Counted from the first letter of the stretch, positions 22,682 through 33,216 are shown. The stretch is 64,000 nt of DNA from Gambelia wislizenii (GCA_030847615.1 JAUMIR010000004.1:84661001-84725000); one strand, 5' to 3'. The notes: generated by a model not told the origin, from the sequence alone. Program-made: numbers and translations.

Positions 22682-23624
22682 GTAATTGCCTTTGCCTCCC
22701 TTTTTTTCATCCTGGCGTCCATCACCACGTTTTGCTTGGAGACACATGAGGCTTTCATCATCAATGTGAATGCAACTGAGATGGTTGTGGATGGCAACAC
22801 AACACGGATCATTATGGTGCAAAAGATGGAGACGGAGCCCATTCTTACTTACATTGAGGGAGTCTGTGTCCTGTGGTTCACTCTGGAGTTTCTAGTGCGC
22901 ATTGTTTGCTGTCCAGATAAATTGGTCTTCATTAAGAACCTTCTTAATATCATTGACTTTGTAGCCATCTTGCCCTTTTATTTGGAGGTGGGTCTCAGTG
23001 GTCTGTCATCCAAGGCTGCACGAGATGTGCTGGGCTTCCTGAGGGTAGTCCGCTTTGTCCGGATCCTCCGGATCTTCAAGTTGACACGCCATTTTGTGGG
23101 TCTTCGGGTGCTGGGCCATACGCTCCGGGCCAGTACCAATGAATTTCTTCTTCTCATCATCTTCCTGGCTCTAGGAGTTTTGATCTTTGCTACCATGATC
23201 TATTATGCTGAAAGGATTGGGGCCAAGCCATCTGACCCTAGTGGTAGTGAGCACACCCACTTTAAGAATATTCCCATTGGATTCTGGTGGGCAGTGGTAA
23301 CCATGACAACATTGGGATATGGTGACATGTACCCCAAAACCTGGTCAGGAATGTTGGTGGGAGCCCTTTGTGCTCTGGCTGGGGTCCTTACCATCGCCAT
23401 GCCTGTCCCAGTAATTGTTAACAACTTCGGAATGTATTACTCCTTGGCCATGGCTAAACAGAAGCTCCCAAAGAAAAAGAAGAAGCATATACCTCGCGCA
23501 GTGCCACTTGACTCTCCAACATACTGCAAGTCAGATGACAACTCCCCCCGCAACAGTGTTCAGGGTTATAGCAGCCCTCTGGCGGCAGCAGCAGCAGCAG
23601 GGAAGATGAAGAGAAAAAGATCAG
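22682..23624 (+). CDS. KCNC4: KCNC4 coding exon 2: S1-S6 and pore
   Basis: This exon encodes residues 222-535 plus the first base of codon 536. It holds the whole membrane domain. S1 begins at about 222 ([17 protein letters not shown]). The S1-S2 loop has the two N-glycosylation sequons typical of Kv3, N251-A-T and N260-T-T. S2 is near 276-297, S3 near 307-323. S4 (342-354) has [13 protein letters not shown], with basic residues every third position. S5 is near 376-396. The selectivity filter T431-L-G-Y-G-D436 is intact and followed by M437-Y438; a tyrosine here fits the strong TEA block of Kv3 channels. The S6 hinge is P462-V-P-V465. The cytoplasmic tail begins with a Lys-rich stretch and ends with a short poly-Ala run (GCA/GCG codons near 23582-23599). 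The acceptor is CCAG at 22678 and the donor is GTGAGA at 23625. No stops or frameshifts were seen. Confidence 0.97.
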
Positions 23625-23754
23625 GTGAGATGTTAAGACCCTGGGCTCGATGAAACCCGGGGAGAAGAAGAAATGGTGGTAGTATCTGCATGCAGCTAAA
23701 GTACATCTTATGGAGAGTCAAAGGCAAATTCTCCCATCATGCGTATCCCAAGCT

Positions 23755-23812
23755 GGGTGGGGGATTCTGAGAGCTGTAGTACAAAACAGTAATGTTTTCA
23801 AGCTCTGATCCC
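23755..23812 (+). mobile_element. Half copy of MITE family A
   Basis: Contains 'gggattctgagagctgtag' and 'taatgttttcaagctctga', the right arm of family A. Confidence 0.5.
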
Positions 23813-23876
23813 AGCTTTAGATCACTGCTGTCATGATCATAGAGGTGGAAGGGACCACAAGGACTATCTAGTGATC

Positions 23877-24013
23877 CAAGGGTGGGGAACTTTTGGCCTT
23901 CTAGATGTTTTGGACTACAATTCCCATAATTCCACACCACTGGCCACACTAGCTATGACTTGTGGGAATTGAAGTCCAAAACGTCTAGAAGGCCAAATGT
24001 TCGCCACCCTTTG
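23877..24013. mobile_element. Palindromic MITE, family C
   Basis: The termini are 'caagggtggggaac' and 'gttcgccaccctttg'. Long inner arms pair: 'ggccttctagatgttttgga' against 'tccaaaacgtctagaaggcc'. It is inserted in CR1 sequence, which resumes on both sides. Confidence 0.85.
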
Positions 24014-24047
24014 TCCAACCCCCTGCCATGTAGGAAGGGTGCATCTA

Positions 24048-24251
24048 AGGGTGCATCTACACTGTAGAAATAATGCAGTTTGACACCACTTTAACTGCTA
24101 TGGTGCCATTCTACAGAATAATGGGATTTGTAGGTTTGTGAGGCACCAGCACTCTTTGGCAGAGAAAGCTGAAGACCTTGTAAAACTACAAATCCCAGGA
24201 TTCCACAGGATGGAACTACAGTACATTATTTCTTCAATGTAAATGAACCCT
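24048..24251. mobile_element. Palindromic MITE, family B
   Basis: Starts 'agggtgcatctacactgtag' and ends 'caatgtaaatgaaccct'. Inner arms are as in the copy at 3068. It is the second insertion in the same CR1. Confidence 0.85.
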
Positions 24252-25479
24252 AAAGCACTCTAGAAAGATGGCTATCTAACCTTGGTAGATCTCCAAAGAA
24301 GGGGAGACCTCCAAAGAAGGGGAGTTCCCAAAGAAGGGAAGTCGGTTCCACTGTCCAATAGCTCTTACGGTCAAGAAGTTTTCCGTAATGTTGAGGTGGA
24401 AACCCTTTTCTTGTCATTTGAATCCATTGATTTCTGTTCTGGTCTCTAGAGCAGCAGAATGATAGTAATAAACATTGACTCTAGCCAACATTGGAGTACA
24501 ATAGCATAGCCTCTGGCCAGTAATGGCCATGCTGGCTGCAAGATTCTGGGAAGTATGGTCAAGTAACCTTTCCAAGTTCTGGCCATGCTTGCCCTGTATG
24601 AATGTTGGGCCTTCTTCCTGTGCATTGATGAATCGTTTGACCTTTTTCTGCCCCCAGAAAGTATCCGAGAGTGTTATTTGGCACCCCAAACTTAGTCCAT
24701 AATGACCAGAGCTTGGAAAGTATCTTTTCAAAACCAATTAGTTACGGTTATACCCCCAAACCATCCTCAGTAGTTAGTTAATTATGGTTACAATTTTAAA
24801 AAAACAACTTTTTATTTCCTGTTTCATAGAAGTATCTAGATCATCTCAGTGTTTTCCATTCAGTGGTATCAGATACCGCTTGAGCCAGCACTTCAAGCAT
24901 GTGGTATTCAAGCATATTCCTATTTACGGAGACTACACCACTGTATCAGTAAAAGTAACTATAATTTACAGTGGCACTAAAAAGGAGTGAAGTTTTTCTC
25001 ATGTTGAGTTATAGCTGTAATCTGGTGTAATTATACCTTTATTATTGGGAAAGGAATTAATTACAAGTTGCAAGTGATTGTAAACAGTTGTTTCTAAGTT
25101 GTGCTAATTATATATGCCACAGTACATATGTTTGTGCCTGTGTGAAGCAGGAAAGGTGGAAAATAAATTGATACAGGTAATTCATTCCTGGTTGCTGCTG
25201 TGCCTTTCTTTGCTTCAGCAGTTGGCAGTTGTTAAACTAGCTTAATAGTTGCTGCCCAGGGCTGTGGCTCTCCTGGGTTTCTTGTTGCAGACTCCTGGCT
25301 AACAGTGGGAAGTGCTTTGGGGCCTTCATGGAAGTGTAAGTGTACAGCAGGCTTTAAAGGGGAGGAGGTATTACACTTTCTCTGTTTTTGCCGGAAGATG
25401 GGCAAGAATTTTTATTGAAAAGCTTTCTGGTAAATGGCTCCTGAAGAGACTGGCAAGGGTGCTGGTGCTTGTGTTTATT

Positions 25480-25500
25480 GTGTGTGTGTGTGTGTGTGTG
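25480..25500 (+). repeat. (TG)n microsatellite
   Basis: A perfect TG run of about 21 bases. Confidence 0.9.
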
Positions 25501-25867
25501 CATATGTAATACAGGGAGCATTGAAAACAATGAGATCAGCTCACTATACATCAGCTGAGGACCTAAGTTCAATGGTTTCTCTCCTGGTTTGTAGCATAAC
25601 AAACGAAATACAGAAAACATGAAAGATGCAAGCTCAAGAAGTACTTAGCTTGCCCTCAGTGTAGCTGAGGTTGCTGCTGCTATTATTAATTAATTAATTA
25701 ATATTCATAATATTTCCTCATTTTACTAGGTCAATGAAGGTTTCAGACAGGTAGATCAAACAGGCTCAATAGCAGGCTAATTGCAGCCATTGTCAAGTGT
25801 CAACCTTGCCACCCAAAAGAAGGACAGACTGTCCTTCTTGATGAAACTTGCTTAGAGCCACAATAGT

Positions 25868-25999
25868 GCTGTAGCCTATATTTCAGAGGAAGGAACAGGC
25901 AAAAATACCTCTGAAGATTGCTTGCCTAAGAAAACCCTATGAAATTCCTGGGGCAACCATAAGTCGACAGGTGACTGGAAGGCACATATACACACACAG
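25868..25999 (+). mobile_element. 5'-truncated 5S-headed SINE
   Basis: Begins inside the junction ('gctgtagcctatatttcaga') and runs through the shared tail to 'gactggaaggcacatatac' and a CA end. Only the last bases of the 5S part remain. Confidence 0.75.
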
Positions 26000-26524
26000 T
26001 TGAATAGTTCACTTGCATTGCTTTCTTCAGACATGGATTGAGGCAATGCTAAGAGATAATTGCTGCTTTGGAAAAAAGAAAGATCTAGTCTAGCACAGTT
26101 GTCCATACTGAAATAGTATGACTGGCATGTTACCAGTGGTATTTTATTCATATGTACCTACTGTGATCTATGGCCTTAGATGCACAATATCAAGTAGCTG
26201 ATACAGAAAACTCCTGTTTCTGCAGAAACCATATAAAGGCATCATCACAGTCTTGACACTTGTTGTGTTTGACCACATTTCCTGTAAGCTTGCTTTTTAT
26301 AAATGTGTGCCATAGGGCTGAAATACATGGCACACTCTCTTTGCTATAATGTTCAGTATTTAGTAAGTTCATTTTTGTATAACATTGAAAGAGCCAAGTG
26401 CAGATCCCCAGGCTAGAAGATGATGTCCCAGGATTGTGGCCAAATTCCCAGATGGCATAAACTGCTGGAACTCAGCAGAAGAGCAGTTGCGTTGCCTCCC
26501 ACTGCAATGAACAATTTAAAGATA

Positions 26525-26640
26525 CAGAGCTTGGAAGAATGTATTTTTTGGACTCTAGCTCCCAGAATCCTCTAACCAGCCTGGTATGGCTGCCAGACTC
26601 TGAGGATTACAGTTTCAAAAAGTAATCTTCCCAAGCTCTG
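26525..26640. mobile_element. Palindromic MITE, family A
   Basis: Bounded by 'cagagcttggaagaatgta' and 'cttcccaagctctg'. Inner arms are 'ttggactctagctcccagaa' and 'gaggattacagtttcaaa'. This is the most complete family A copy in the window. Confidence 0.8.
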
Positions 26641-26702
26641 TAAAGGTACAGTATATGAATGATTTGCAGCCTAGGACCTAGTGTCTGTAATGTCCATGCA
26701 TT

Positions 26703-26760
26703 ATATGCCATAATTTTCCTGAATCTTCATTTGCGAAGAAAAAGCCAGATATGCCATAAT
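26703..26760 (+). mobile_element. 34-bp LINE X insertion with 12-bp target duplication
   Basis: The perfect direct repeat 'atatgccataat' lies at 26703-26714 and 26749-26760. The 34 bases between them are the extreme 3' end of LINE X ('cctgaatcttcatttgcgaa' to 'agccag'). It is an extremely 5'-truncated retrotransposition event. Confidence 0.85.
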
Positions 26761-26800
26761 ACATGACTACCGTTCCAGCATCAACAAGGCACCCCCCCCT

Positions 26801-26829
26801 ACACACACACATACACACACACACACACA
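26801..26829 (+). repeat. (CA)n microsatellite
   Basis: An AC run with one T interruption, preceded by a C run. Confidence 0.9.
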
Positions 26830-27135
26830 GAGCTATGTCTTACAACTTTTGTTTACTGTTAGGCAGCATATTCTCTCAGGAAGCTCTTCAATGCCCTTTC
26901 TCTGAGATTTCAACAGCTATCTCTCTGAGTGCTTGTTGATACAAAAGAAACTTCCTGTATTTGTGGCTTCACATAGCCTTCAAGAGACAGCCAATTAAAT
27001 CCCAGGGGCAAGCTGCTAGACTGCTCCCTGAAGCAAAATGCTACCTAACTGATATAATCCTTGAGATTTCTGAGGCAGTCAAGACAGCAAACCAGAAGTA
27101 AATATCTGGAGGAAGATCTTTTACTGTCCAGAATG

Positions 27136-27466
27136 TACAGGTTGTCCCCTGTTTACATACAGGATTCATCCCTGGACTTACCGCAGATAGGTAAAACTGC
27201 GTATATTAGCGAACTGCCATAGAGTCGCATTGGAGGACCTAGAAATGCATAGAGAGGGAACCTCCCTAGGCATCTGGCGTGACTCTATGGTCAACTTCCA
27301 GTGGAAGTTGTCATAGAGTCACTCTGCAGGATCCCCAATGCCTAGAGAGACCACCTCCAACCTGACTCTATGGTCCTCCAGGTGCCTAGAGAGTCCTTTT
27401 CCCCTGCGGGTGAGTAAAACCACGGATACCAATTCCGCATAAATGGAAAGGTGGGGGCAACCTGTA
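27136..27466. mobile_element. TA-flanked MITE (mariner/pogo-like)
   Basis: It begins TACAGGTTGTCCCC and ends GGGGGCAACCTGTA, so the inverted termini sit within TA dinucleotides. Inner repeats such as 'atagagtc' and 'gactctatggt' occur on both strands. Related termini are at 28682-28938, 34397-34625 and 42321-42587. Confidence 0.8.
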
Positions 27467-27827
27467 TTTGCTCATGTTAATACTACCAGTCAGTACTGCT
27501 AAATAAACATATGGCTAACATCTTCTAAGAAAGCAAACATTTTTTTTAAATTCACTACGACTTCATTTTTCTGCTGTACAGAGTTCCTCAGCCAATAAAG
27601 CAGGGGATGTCAATAAAAAAAGACCCAAAATTGAAAGCCCCTCCTGCCTGTGGTGGGCATAGTTATATAGTGCCCACACATACTGGCATCAGGATTCTTC
27701 AAGGCAAGCAAAACAGGTGCTCTTCTTGACTCTATCAACATGTTCCAGAATGTTCTGGAAAAGCAGCAGCAGCAGATTTGGTTTGCTCTTGTCTCAAATG
27801 CTGATTCTCCCCACTCTCTTTCCCAAG

Positions 27828-28013
27828 ATGTCAAGCAGAATGGTGATGCCAACGTGGTGCTGTCTGATGAGGAGCAGCCTCTTTCGTCACCACATGAGGA
27901 GAAGCAGCCCATACAGCGCTCAAGTACCAGGGACAAAAACAAGAAAGCAGCCACCTGCTTTCTTCTGAGCACTGGAGATTTCTCTTGCGCTGCTGATGGT
28001 GGCATCCAGAAAG
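27828..28013 (+). CDS. KCNC4: KCNC4 coding exon 3: C-terminal tail
   Basis: This exon encodes the rest of codon 536 through Lys597 and the first base of codon 598. The translation has D-V-K-Q-N-G-D-A-N then V-L-S-D-E-E, and [21 protein letters not shown]. These are the diagnostic Kv3.4 tail segments. The joined length to here is 1,792 bases, so phase is kept across both introns (663 + 943 + 186). The acceptor is AAG rather than the commoner CAG, behind a good pyrimidine tract. The donor is GTATGA at 28014. If not spliced, the frame adds G-M-M-E-T and stops at 28028-28030, which could be a short isoform. Confidence 0.95.
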
Positions 28014-28229
28014 GTATGATGGAGACCTGAGACGTGTGCCAGTGGATGGAGGGAAAGTTGTAGATGAAGCAAACAGGATATATTTCTGAGGCAGGATTCT
28101 CAGTTGTGAAACAAATGGAAAATGGAAGGAAATATTTTTATTTTTAAGACTGTGGCTGTTCCTGCTCTTTTCATGTCTATGGGAAAGTGGCCAGGTTGGG
28201 ACCTGGGGAACATTTATATAACTTTTCTA

Positions 28230-28374
28230 GGGGCACTTTCATGCTATACACCTATAGCACTATGATTCCACATCACCTGCCATGGTTCCATCCTATGGAA
28301 TTTTGGGATTTGCAGAGCCAGAGAGCTCTATTGCCTCATCAAACTACAGACTCCCAAGATTCCATAGGTTGTTG
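28230..28374 (+). mobile_element. MITE family B, left part (interrupted by LTR)
   Basis: Contains 'atgattccacatcacctgcc', 'ccatcctatggaattttggg' and 'gattccataggttgttgcc'. The matching right end, 'ggcagttaaagtggaatca', resumes at 29243, after a solo LTR. Confidence 0.7.
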
Positions 28375-29242
28375 CCGTGTGTCCTGAACATGAGTCGGCA
28401 AGTGCCCAAGGAAGCAGGTGTGCAGGAGCTGTTGGGTAGTTAGTGAGTCCAGTCCAGTTCATTCACTGGTTGTCTGAGTGAGATGAAGGGAAAAGCACGA
28501 GGGTGGTCGATAGCCAGTCCAGATGTCATATCAGCAGGTCAGAAGTCCATATATAGCCAGCAAGGAGTAAACAGAGTAGTCCAAAATGCAGCCAGTCCAA
28601 GATCATGAAAAACAGGAATGTGAGACATTACTGCCAGATAAGACAATTGTCACTACTAAGGCTGAGAGAGAAATGCTGGGATACAGTAGGATCCCTGTGT
28701 CCACTGATTCATTATCCATTGATTCAGTTATCCACGGGACACAAAATAGCACACCTATTATAGTGTTTTCCTAGAAAATGTGTCCTCTCTAGCTATTTTT
28801 TAGGTCCTCCAAGGCAATTCTATGGTATTTTAAACCAGAAGTCCCATTATTTTTAATGGTGTTCACTATTATCCACAGTTTTCAATATCCACGCCCCCCC
28901 CCCGAAGAATCCCCAGTGGATACGGGGGTCCTACTGTATTTATGGGCAATTCCTTCAAGGCCACAGGTGGCTAATTCCTGCCTAATCAGGTCAGTGTCTA
29001 TTATTTAACTGGTGGTGGGCTCGGTAATTCTCCCTCTGTCGCTCTGTGAAAGACGGGGGCATGCCATCTCCAGCATCTGCAGCCTCTGCCAACTCCTGTT
29101 GGGGAGAAGGGTCCCCTATTGCCCCAGTCCCCATCTCCTTAGGTTCTGAGAGAGTTCCACTATCAGGAGCTGCAGTTTCCTGGCAAACTGCCTCCTCTTC
29201 CTCCTTGTCTGAGTTGTCCAGGGGGTGAGTTACAACACCATG
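28375..29242. mobile_element. Solo LTR with 5-bp target duplication
   Basis: The insert 28380-29237 (858 bases) begins TGTCCTG and ends TTACAACA, so it has TGT...ACA termini. It is flanked by CCGTG (28375-28379) and CCATG (29238-29242), a 5-bp duplication with one difference. It interrupts a palindromic MITE whose arms continue on both sides. No internal coding region is present, as expected for a solo LTR left by recombination. Five-base duplications fit Ty3/gypsy-like elements, but the family is not identified. Confidence 0.7.
28682..28938. mobile_element. TA-flanked MITE nested in the solo LTR
   Basis: Starts TACAGTAGGATCCCTGTGTC and ends 'gatacgggggtcctactgta', giving inverted termini within TA. 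The interior has 'attatccattgattcagtta' and 'ttcactattatccacagtt' as inner arms. Confidence 0.8.
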
Positions 29243-29275
29243 GCAGTTAAAGTGGAATCATAGTGCTATATTTGT
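29243..29275 (+). mobile_element. MITE family B, right part
   Basis: 'gcagttaaagtggaatcata' and 'gtgctatatttgtgtag' complete the palindrome begun at 28230. Confidence 0.65.
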
Positions 29276-29576
29276 GTAGTGAGAAAGGATCCTAGTGCAA
29301 CAATAGACAAAGCAGGTACGGCTTTCCCCACCCATTCCCTCCTTTGTCCCATCACTTCCCCCTCTCTCCAACCTGCTGTGGACTCCAGGTATGCAGCACT
29401 GGTGGAGGAAGGTAAGTGGAGCAGAGTTGGGAGAAAGTATGTGGGAGAAGCTGTAATTGCTTTTTCTTTTCTGTAGTGAAGGATTTAAAGGTAAAATGAA
29501 CATTGCCTGGCTTGCAACCCAGTCATGCTCATTTAAAGTGGTCTTGCATTATATCGCTGCTACTCACTTTTACTCA

Positions 29577-29684
29577 CAGCTTGGAAAAGTTACCTTTTAG
29601 ACTGCAATGCCCAAAATCTCCCAGCTGTGATGGCTGAGGGGTTCTGGGTGTTACAAAACAAACAGAGAAGTAATGTTTTCTAGT
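29577..29684. mobile_element. MITE family A
   Basis: 'cagcttggaaaagttacctt' on the left and 'aagtaatgttttctag' on the right, with 'actgcaatgcccaaaatctc' and 'gggttctgggtgttacaaaa' as inner arms. Confidence 0.65.
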
Positions 29685-29888
29685 TCTCGTTTACCTCTAG
29701 AAACAGTAACTTCCATCTCACATACCTATAACTCATTAGAAAAGATACATCAGGCTGAACCATCCTATCGGCAAGCTGTCCGAATAACCTTAAAAACAAA
29801 TAAATAAATTAAAGGCATGCCTGTGAAATGAAATGCATGGATAAATTGGTGAAAATATATATTACTCAGTATTACTATAGTTAGTGGT

Positions 29889-30123
29889 GCCTAAATGGCC
29901 TAAAGGTACCAGATCCTGTCTGATCTTGGAAGCTAAGTAGGGTCAGTCCTGGTCAGTACTTGGATGGGAATCCACCAACAAACACCAGGTGCTATAGGCT
30001 ATATTTCAGAAGAAGGAACTGGTAAAACCACCTCTGAGGATTCCTTGCCTAAGAAAACTCTATGAAATTTAGGGGAGTCACCATAAGTGGGCAGTCAACT
30101 TGAAAACATACATGTACACACAA
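29889..30123 (+). mobile_element. 5S rRNA-headed SINE
   Basis: A full-length copy: 'gcctaaatggcctaaaggta', the 5S block 'tctgatcttggaagctaagt', 'agtacttggatgggaatcc', and the shared tail ending in 'acatgtacacacaaac'. Confidence 0.9.
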
Positions 30124-30143
30124 ACGTTATTTTAATTTCAAGT

Positions 30144-31250
30144 AAAGATGAAGACGGCATCTATATACGTTACTGTACTGATGGTAGCTTGTTTAACTTA
30201 AGCCGCCTGAGGGCTTGCACTAAGACTCTATCTAGTCCGTGAGCTGCTCTTCGCTGATGATGCTGCCCTTGTTGCCCACACAGAAGCAGCTCTGCAGCAC
30301 CTAACATCCTGCTTTGCAACAGCTGCAGAGCTGTTTGGGCTGGAAGTCAACCTGAAGAAAAAGGAAGTTCTCTACCAGCCTGCACCACAGGATGAACACC
30401 ATCATCCCCACATTGCCGTAGGCAAATCTGTGCTTAAGTCTGTTCAGCAGTTCACCTACCTGGGAAGCATCATCTCCTCAGATGCCAAGATTGACAAAGA
30501 GATCGATCACAGATTAGCAAAGGCATATAGCACATTTGAAAGACTTTACAAAAGAGTCTGGAGTAATAAACACCTGAGGCGAAGCACAAAAATCAGTGTG
30601 TATAGAGCCATTGTACTGTCTATTCTCCTTTATGGGTCTGAAACATGGGTCACCTATTGCCAACACTTACGACTCCTCGAACGCTTTCATCACCGCTGTA
30701 TACGCACAATCCTAAATATACACTGGACTGACTATGTGACAAATGTTGCTGTCCTTGAGCAAGCAGGGATCACCAGCATTGAGGCCATGATATTGAGAAC
30801 ACAGCTGCGCTGGGCAGGGCACATTTCTAGGATGGAGGACCATCGCCTCCCCAAAATAGTACTCTACGGTGAACTCGCCACGGGTCAGCATAAGAGGGGT
30901 GCTCCAAAAAGCAATACAAGGACTCCCTGAAGCAACATCTCAGGCTCAGCCAAATTGATCATCAACATGGTCCGCCCTGGCCTCACATCGGGAGGCATGG
31001 AGACGCACTATCCACAATGCTGCAGCCTTATTTGAGAACTCACGCCGAACAAGTCTTGAAGAGAAATGACAACACAGAAAGAATCACAACCCGGAAACTT
31101 CATCCAAGGAGACTCTCTGCTGTGCTTTCTGCAACTGGATTTGTTTATCTCGCATTGGCCTTTTTAGTCATCAGCACGCTTGCAGAAAGCACGGGATGAG
31201 TCCTTCCTGAATCTTCATTTGTGAAGAAAAGCCAGAGAGAAAGATGAAGA
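30144..31250 (+). mobile_element. LINE X, longest copy, with 11-bp target duplication
   Basis: The perfect direct repeat 'aaagatgaaga' lies at 30144-30154 and 31240-31250, bounding a 1,085-base insertion (30155-31239). The plus strand encodes the distal part of a reverse transcriptase: F-A-D-D-A-A (the Y/F-x-D-D catalytic box) near 30253, then V-N-L-K-K-K, F-T-Y-L-G-S-I-I and the C-terminal region seen in the other copies. An open frame of 166 codons runs 30430-30930. Frameshifts follow (near 30910 and after), so the C-terminal finger is out of frame. It is 5' truncated and ends in GCCAGAGAG. The clade is not resolved by reading. Confidence 0.9.
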
Positions 31251-31312
31251 AAAAGGGACGCAAAGGACACACACAAGCATATGACACATTAAAGAAAAGT
31301 TAATTGCTGTTT

Positions 31313-31348
31313 AATAAAGTGACAACATTCACATTTAAAAAAAAAAAA
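31313..31348 (+). other. AATAAA plus A-run (processed 3' end-like)
   Basis: AATAAA at 31313-31318 is followed 18 bases later by a 12-base A run (31337-31348). This looks like the 3' end of a reverse-transcribed RNA. The parent transcript is not recognised. Confidence 0.35.
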
Positions 31349-31399
31349 CCCTGGAAACAAATAATAAATCTTAGCAGTACACAGGACAAGGAGTGATCT

Positions 31400-32660
31400 G
31401 TATGAGTTATTAGTAGTAAATTCAGATACAAAAGAATGGGAAAAATAATCTAGTACAGAGTCCAACATCTTGGTGGCTACCCTTCCCCCAGCCCTGGATT
31501 TTCCTATTAGTTACTTCTTTCAGTCTATGTTGTCATTTTGGCTGCCAGCCTTTATTCACGCTCCTTTCCCCTCTCATTCCTTCTCATCCTTTCTCCTTCA
31601 AATTGCTCAGCAACAGAAGCATATTTTCCCAATTTATGCATCTTATTCCTGCTAATATCCTCTGAATTCAGTACAGTTAAGCTCAATTTAGACCAGCATA
31701 CATAGAAAAAGAATAGTGAACAGCTGATTTTTCTAAAAACTCGTAGTAACTAGGCTGCGTAAGTTTATTGGTTTCCATCACAGTAGCAGTGGCTATGAGG
31801 GGGTTATTTTAAATAGATGATTGAGAAAACACAACCAAATAGGACTGAGTCATTATCATGAACACATCTGCTGGCTCTCAGCCCCTTTCTGTTGAGAGCT
31901 GAAAAGCAAGCTATAGCGGCTTAGATTTGATGCTCAGCTTGGTTGAGTAACTTTTTTGCACTACTACTCCCAAGGTCTTCCAGCTAGTCCAGCCGCTGGT
32001 CATGTTCACTGAAGAAGTCTAGGGAACTGTAGGGCTTATCTACACAAACCAGGATATGCTGGCTCCCTGCTGGCGTATGCTGGCCACAGATTGAGCCTGT
32101 TCTGTCCCCATTACCTGGGCAAAACAGGCCAGTCCTGACAGAACGCTAGCCCGTCACTGTTGCTGCCACTGCCATTTCCCTTGCACTGCCTGGTCCAGGA
32201 AGCTAGCCCCATACTATGTGTCATGACCCCCTGCAAGTGACCAGCCTTGGTGTGATGAACTCTGTCAACATCTGGCAAACAGAACAACAGGCATTGCTTG
32301 AAATGCTTTACTGTCTCAGGATATAGATGCATACAGTAACAATTCATTGACAGATCTAAAGTCTTGGTGCCAAAAGCCCATCGTTAATACATTCCCTAGG
32401 TTTCAATTTCCCTTACCTGCCACCTGGCTAATAAAACATTCAGATTCAAGAACTTATTCAAGACCAAAGTGAGATAGAATAAATTGAGCTGGAAAAAGCA
32501 GAATGACTATTGGCCTTACAAGAGACTGTGAACAAGGGTCTAGAACAGAAAGTCATCCTATAATTCTGCTGACTGTTCTCGGTTGCTTTTTCTCAGGTGA
32601 CCTAGTTTTGACTGGGGAGATGGCAAACGATAATGCAACAATATGTGAGTTAGGCAGTCT
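31400..32660. other. Non-coding stretch, no recognised gene
   Basis: There is a possible family A MITE half near 31945-32030 ('gagtaacttttttgcactac'). Otherwise nothing was recognised. Confidence 0.35.
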
Positions 32661-32663
32661 CAT

Positions 32664-32766
32664 TCTTAGAGCTTAGAAATGTTACTTCGGGGACTACAAC
32701 TCCCAGGATTCACCAGCCAGCATGCCCAGCACCAACAGTAACTTTCTGAAACTTTGCTCCAAGCTT
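32664..32766. mobile_element. MITE family A, diverged
   Basis: 'gagcttagaaatgttacttc' and 'ggactacaactcccaggatt' on the left, and 'actttctgaaactttgctcc' with 'aagct' on the right. Confidence 0.55.
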
Positions 32767-33216
32767 TGCTGCCATTTGAACTCATACCATTGTGCTGATC
32801 ATGCCATTGTCCATCTAGTCAAGCAAAGAAGTCGACAGACTCTGCTTTTCCAGAAATACAGAGCGTGGAGGGTGGATACACGCAGATAGGCCATTCAGAG
32901 TCTTGTTTCAGTGTTCTGCAGTCCCTACATCCAGATCTGCAGTTCAGCCTCTGTTGGCTCTTGCTTGCTCATGCAGTCTTCACTGGGCATATGCCACAAG
33001 GTACTTCAGCATGTGGAATGCACAATGTGTCTGGGGGATGCCCTGAAAGGAAAGAGTAGGGACATCTTTCTAGGTGTGTCTGGTAGAGTACTTCTTCATT
33101 GCTCCATAAGTATTAAGTCAGGGTGGGGAAAGGGTGGAGGCAGATGGATGGGGAGGGAAAAAGGCACCAAGCAGTGTGCATCATCAATACTGGGACTTCC
33201 ATTTCCACCTGTTAGG

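Larger units (their letters stand above)
23836..24490 (-). mobile_element. CR1 LINE 3' region with two nested MITEs
   Basis: The plus strand starts with the reverse of the CR1 end ('catagaggtggaagggacca', later 'tgtccaaccccctgccatg'). It resumes after 24251 with 'cctccaaagaaggggag' and 'ttccactgtccaa'. On the minus strand the last part reads as a CR1 C-terminal segment (N-F-L-T-V-R-A and Q-W-N-R-L). The element is split by insertions at 23877-24013 and 24048-24251. Confidence 0.75.
23625..27827 (+). other. KCNC4: KCNC4 intron 2
   Basis: A phase 1 intron of 4,203 bases, with donor GTGAGA and acceptor 'ctctttcccaag'. If it is not removed, the frame ends after eight to nine further codons (TGA at 23651-23653). 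The interior contains the MITEs, CR1, SINE and LINE fragments listed separately; 24740-25470 shows nothing else recognisable. Confidence 0.9.

Noticed and set aside
30430..30930. 166-codon open frame as a host gene
   Set aside because: It lies within the LINE X insertion bounded by an 11-bp target duplication and encodes reverse-transcriptase sequence.
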